Part shown: one piece after another, positions 31,800 to 34,025 of the stretch
How the letters are laid out: each line of letters begins with the position of its first letter
Position numbering within the stretch: the stretch's first letter is position 1
Assembly: GCA_002803225.1 (NCBI GenBank)
Contig: NXFV01001757.1
Span: 1-34,025 of the forward strand
Source: Gamarada debralockiae
Taxonomy: Eukaryota; Ascomycota; Leotiomycetes; Helotiales; Hyphodiscaceae
DNA: 34,025 bases
Direction of reading: 5' to 3'
The notes under the pieces: model-generated
Told to the model about the DNA's origin: nothing
Databases searched by the model: none
The model's input: the letters and a program-made list of their open reading frames with translations, nothing else
Position numbers and translations under genes: made by a program

Positions 31800-32915
31800 C
31801 TAAGATAACGAATCAGAAGGGCGACGAGATTCTGGCTCCGGGAACGAGATATCAAAGAGCAGCTCCTCCTCTCCACGTTTCTCCCTCCAGTAATTGGTCG
31901 ACTGTAGGAGTTCTCGGCATCCCCTCAACATCCAAGTCCATTTGCTCGCGAAGTGTTCAGTGACCTCCCAACTTTTCGGATTCCATGGATCGCCCCAAAT
32001 TATTAGACCACTCCTCTCACTTGGGGCATGACAAATCTCTACCAGGTCATGGCAAAGAGCCTCGTCATCGAACGACTCGCCTCTGCGCAAGAGATTATCT
32101 CGCAGGGTTGGAATAGGAAAGAGGTCTATCCATGGATGATGCGTAACCGTTTGTTGGAGCGTAGTTGATCGAAGGCTCATTGGAGAACGGTAATCATAAT
32201 CATTGAGATCTGTCTGATTAAAGGGAGATATCGCGTCGCAGCTCAACCAGTCAAACGTAAATCCGAGGGCAAAGGTATTACTGACCAAAGCGCGGAATAC
32301 GTTGAACTGGATCAGAGTAAGGAGGAGATCAGCCCGTGGAGAACCTAGTATGTCCTCTTGAGAGACCAACTTCTCAAATTGATCTATCACTGCCTGGACC
32401 TGGGAAGGAGTCACGCCACAGGAAGTGAAAGACTTCCCACGCGCGGACTCAAAGAATTGGCTGGGCCTCGAGGTGTCTTCAAGTCTTTGAATTTGGTGGG
32501 GCTGTATATCTTCCTTGGAGATACTGTTGAGAACCGTGTTCAAGCAAGGATCAGGTTCCTCAGCATCTGAACGGGCGCTAGAGGTTGTCCTATTCGTAGG
32601 ATATCCTTGTGTATTTTGTAACTTTTGACGTTTCCCTGTGACGTGTCAGCATGTGCATATTCGAAATGCCGGATATAGCGAATTAAGCCAGCACAAGAGA
32701 GTTAAGCACACAACATTCGCGTAGAAGCAGAACTTACTATGTGTCCTCTGATGCAATCGGTTCTGAAGTTTTCTTCGCTCTGCGGCGCTCGTACGGCCGG
32801 TCCAGTCATCACCTGCAACACGCACTTCCATTTGCTGTGGCATGCGGTCTAACCGCACGATAGACTGTCGTGGTCCACCAATGGCCTCTTCATGGCACAT
32901 AGGATCACGCTCCAT
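31800..32915 (-). CDS. bZIP-like transcription factor with DUF3425 domain
   Basis: Two exons (32915-32738, 32635-31800) with a 102-base intron give 337 residues. The basic region spans the splice: AAERRKLQNRLHQRTH then RKRQKLQ, a bZIP-type N-x3-Q-R pattern, without an obvious long leucine zipper after it. The second half is the DUF3425 domain (PF11905): HHPWIDLFPIPTLRDNLLRR, DLVEICHAPSERSGLIIWGD and PWNPKSWEVTEHFASKW. Proteins of this layout are fungal nuclear regulators, many of unknown target. The ATG at 32915 follows a C11 tract by 8 bases. The gene lies upstream of the second GMC gene on the same strand with about 1 kb between, so it could regulate that gene, but nothing in the sequence shows it. 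Confidence 0.9.
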
Positions 32916-32923
32916 GATGTTTT

Positions 32924-32934
32924 GGGGGGGGGGG
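32924..32934. repeat. G11 homopolymer
   Basis: A run of eleven G on the plus strand reads as C11 in the 5' leader of the DUF3425 gene, 8 bases before its ATG. Length calls in such runs are error-prone. Confidence 0.9.
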
Positions 32935-33098
32935 CTTGGCTTCTTCAGTGGATATACTACACTAGGTAGAAAAGGGTCCCAGACCGAGCAAGTTGAGCCA
33001 GTAAAGACATAGAGAGACTGTAGTTATTGATATTTGTGGATGCATTGAGATGGCCAGGACCGGAGATGTGGTGGGATGCACAGGCAGACGCAGTTTGT

Positions 33099-33265
33099 CA
33101 ACCATGCCAAGGATGGAAATTTACCTCGTCCTTACTTAAGCGATATGCAGCCTGCTTATCCTGCAAGCGCCAGGGGCATGCATTTGCGCCAACCGTGCCA
33201 AGGTTGAAACGCAACCTGTTTTCAATTAAAGTTTTAAACTACTTAAGCGATATGCAGCCTGCTTA
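33099..33265. repeat. degenerate direct repeat, two copies
   Basis: Copy 1 (33099-33158) and copy 2 (33190-33265) both begin with CAAC-ATGCCAAGG-like sequence and end with an identical 25-base block that starts ACTTAAGCGATATGCAGC (33134-33158 and 33241-33265). The middles differ in length and sequence. This may be a tandem repeat within a decayed element or two copies of a promoter-like block upstream of the DUF3425 gene. Confidence 0.8.
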
Positions 33266-33537
33266 CTCTCGGTAATAGTTCCGCCAAGACTTCTAGAGAG
33301 TTTTGCAACAGCAAGGGAAACCGAGCAATAAACTTCACAGTTTCCTTGAAATATTTAGCTTCTTGGGTTAAGGAGCCTTCTAGCATAATTGGAACTGTTA
33401 CTCCGGGTACCAAAGAATGTGGTGCTGCTTTGTGTTGCGGTATTAAAGAATCATAATCACTTGCTCATCGTCAGGATCAGCACATACAGTAGCCCAAATG
33501 CTTTGCCCTAGGATAAATGCAAGTACAGACACAATTG

Positions 33538-33708
33538 TTATTCCTGTTTCCTACCCCTTCTATATATACTCCGCAAAAGTGTTATAATCCTCACTGTCTC
33601 AGCTTTCGAGGCAGGTCGTCAGGTCTTATACTTGTCGCGGCATACAGAGAAAAGGCGTTCGATATTGACTTCAGTGTGACAGCATGAGAACAGAGGCCTC
33701 AGGAGAGA
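33538..33708 (-). mobile_element. hAT-type transposase C-terminal relic
   Basis: A single minus-strand frame of 57 codons reads SLLRPLFSCCHTEVNIERLF, then SVCRDKYKT, a TGA (33619-33621), then RPASKAETVRIITLLRSIY up to a TAA. The E-R-L-F-S-x-x-R-D core followed by a basic, helical tail is the dimerisation region of hAT transposases. The internal TGA could be a CGA to TGA change. No catalytic part is visible upstream in this window, so the element is dead. Confidence 0.6.
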
Positions 33709-33714
33709 ATCATA

Positions 33715-33999
33715 ATGCCAATTCGTAACTTAGAATACAAAGCTAAGGAGAGAAGGGTCAGATTAAGGCAAGAAGAGGTGGTTTTATGCCAACTCGCTTG
33801 CCGTCACGTGAGACATGGTTGCAATCCCAGGGCTGTAACAATAAAGGAACTTATTAAGGCGATAGCTAGTCAACGCATCGATTTGATTTTAGCAGATGGA
33901 GGCTGTGCAAAATACCAGGAATTCTGTAAAAGCAGCATTGTCAAGCATTCTATGCGCATTAACAGAAAATGTGGAATATTTCAGCCCTGCACGACGTAA
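33715..33999 (+). other. unassigned 94-codon open frame
   Basis: The ATG at 33715 opens a charged frame (KAKERRVRLRQEEVV, CNPRAVTIKELIKAIAS) ending at 33999, just before the terminal G run. It lies next to the hAT relic and opposite in strand. I recognise no family. It may be transposon remnant or chance. Confidence 0.2.
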
Positions 34000-34002
34000 G
34001 TT

Positions 34003-34025
34003 GGGGGGGGGGGGGGGGGGGGGGG
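34003..34025. repeat. terminal run of 23 G
   Basis: The window ends in an unbroken run of 23 G. Such runs at sequence ends commonly come from a sequencing or gap-edge artefact, though a genuine homopolymer is possible. Confidence 0.9.

Noticed and set aside
1..34025. CRISPR array, rRNA operon or bacterial-type operon
   Set aside because: No regularly spaced short repeats or rRNA-like sequence were seen, and spliceosomal introns show that the DNA is eukaryotic.

Overview
The window looks like filamentous ascomycete (Pezizomycotina-type) nuclear DNA. Coding regions are split by short GT-AG introns, mostly 46 to 102 bases. Typical fungal families are present: Zn2Cys6 and DUF3425 regulators, microsomal P450s, secreted GMC oxidoreductases, a DHA1 MFS transporter and a GPI-anchored protein. 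Relics of LINE and hAT elements are scattered between them. I cannot place it below class from sequence alone.

Layout. (1) 1-875: degraded, probably transposon-derived DNA. (2) 876-12660: an accessory block. A secreted GMC oxidoreductase and an MFS transporter lie on the minus strand. They are divergent from an intact cytochrome P450, a 767-residue Zn2Cys6 regulator and a second P450 that is a pseudogene, broken by three frameshifts and lacking its heme-binding end. The roughly 1 kb divergent promoter holds two abutting TA-flanked hairpin MITEs and a short palindrome. (3) 12661-13912: decayed coding sequence of unknown identity. (4) 13913-19983: a compact housekeeping block: OLA1/YchF ATPase, PPPDE (DeSI-type) peptidase, mitochondrial ribosomal protein bS11m and TIM44. 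bS11m and TIM44 share a 223-bp divergent promoter. (5) 19984-28805: a gene graveyard with LINE fragments on both strands, a decayed Rua1-type regulator, a 5'-truncated GPI-anchored protein gene and a collapsed ferric-reductase-like gene. (6) 28806-32915: a second secreted GMC oxidoreductase gene with a 2-base frameshift, then an intact DUF3425 bZIP-like regulator. (7) 32916-34025: degenerate direct repeats, a hAT transposase relic and a terminal run of 23 G.

How the genes may work together. Region 2 has the shape of a small fungal metabolite or detoxification cluster: oxidase, exporter, P450s and pathway regulator. No polyketide synthase, NRPS, terpene cyclase or other backbone enzyme is visible here. 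It could be one edge of a cluster extending past base 1, a stand-alone modification/efflux module, or a decaying cluster. Exon joins given below were found by hand and tested by keeping frame across splice sites; all intact multi-exon models sum to a multiple of three. I found no CRISPR array, rRNA or convincing tRNA. I did not find a clearly new biological system. The least explained items are the decayed gene at 13470-13912, the MITE pair in the divergent promoter, and the intron-like in-frame insert in the second GMC gene.
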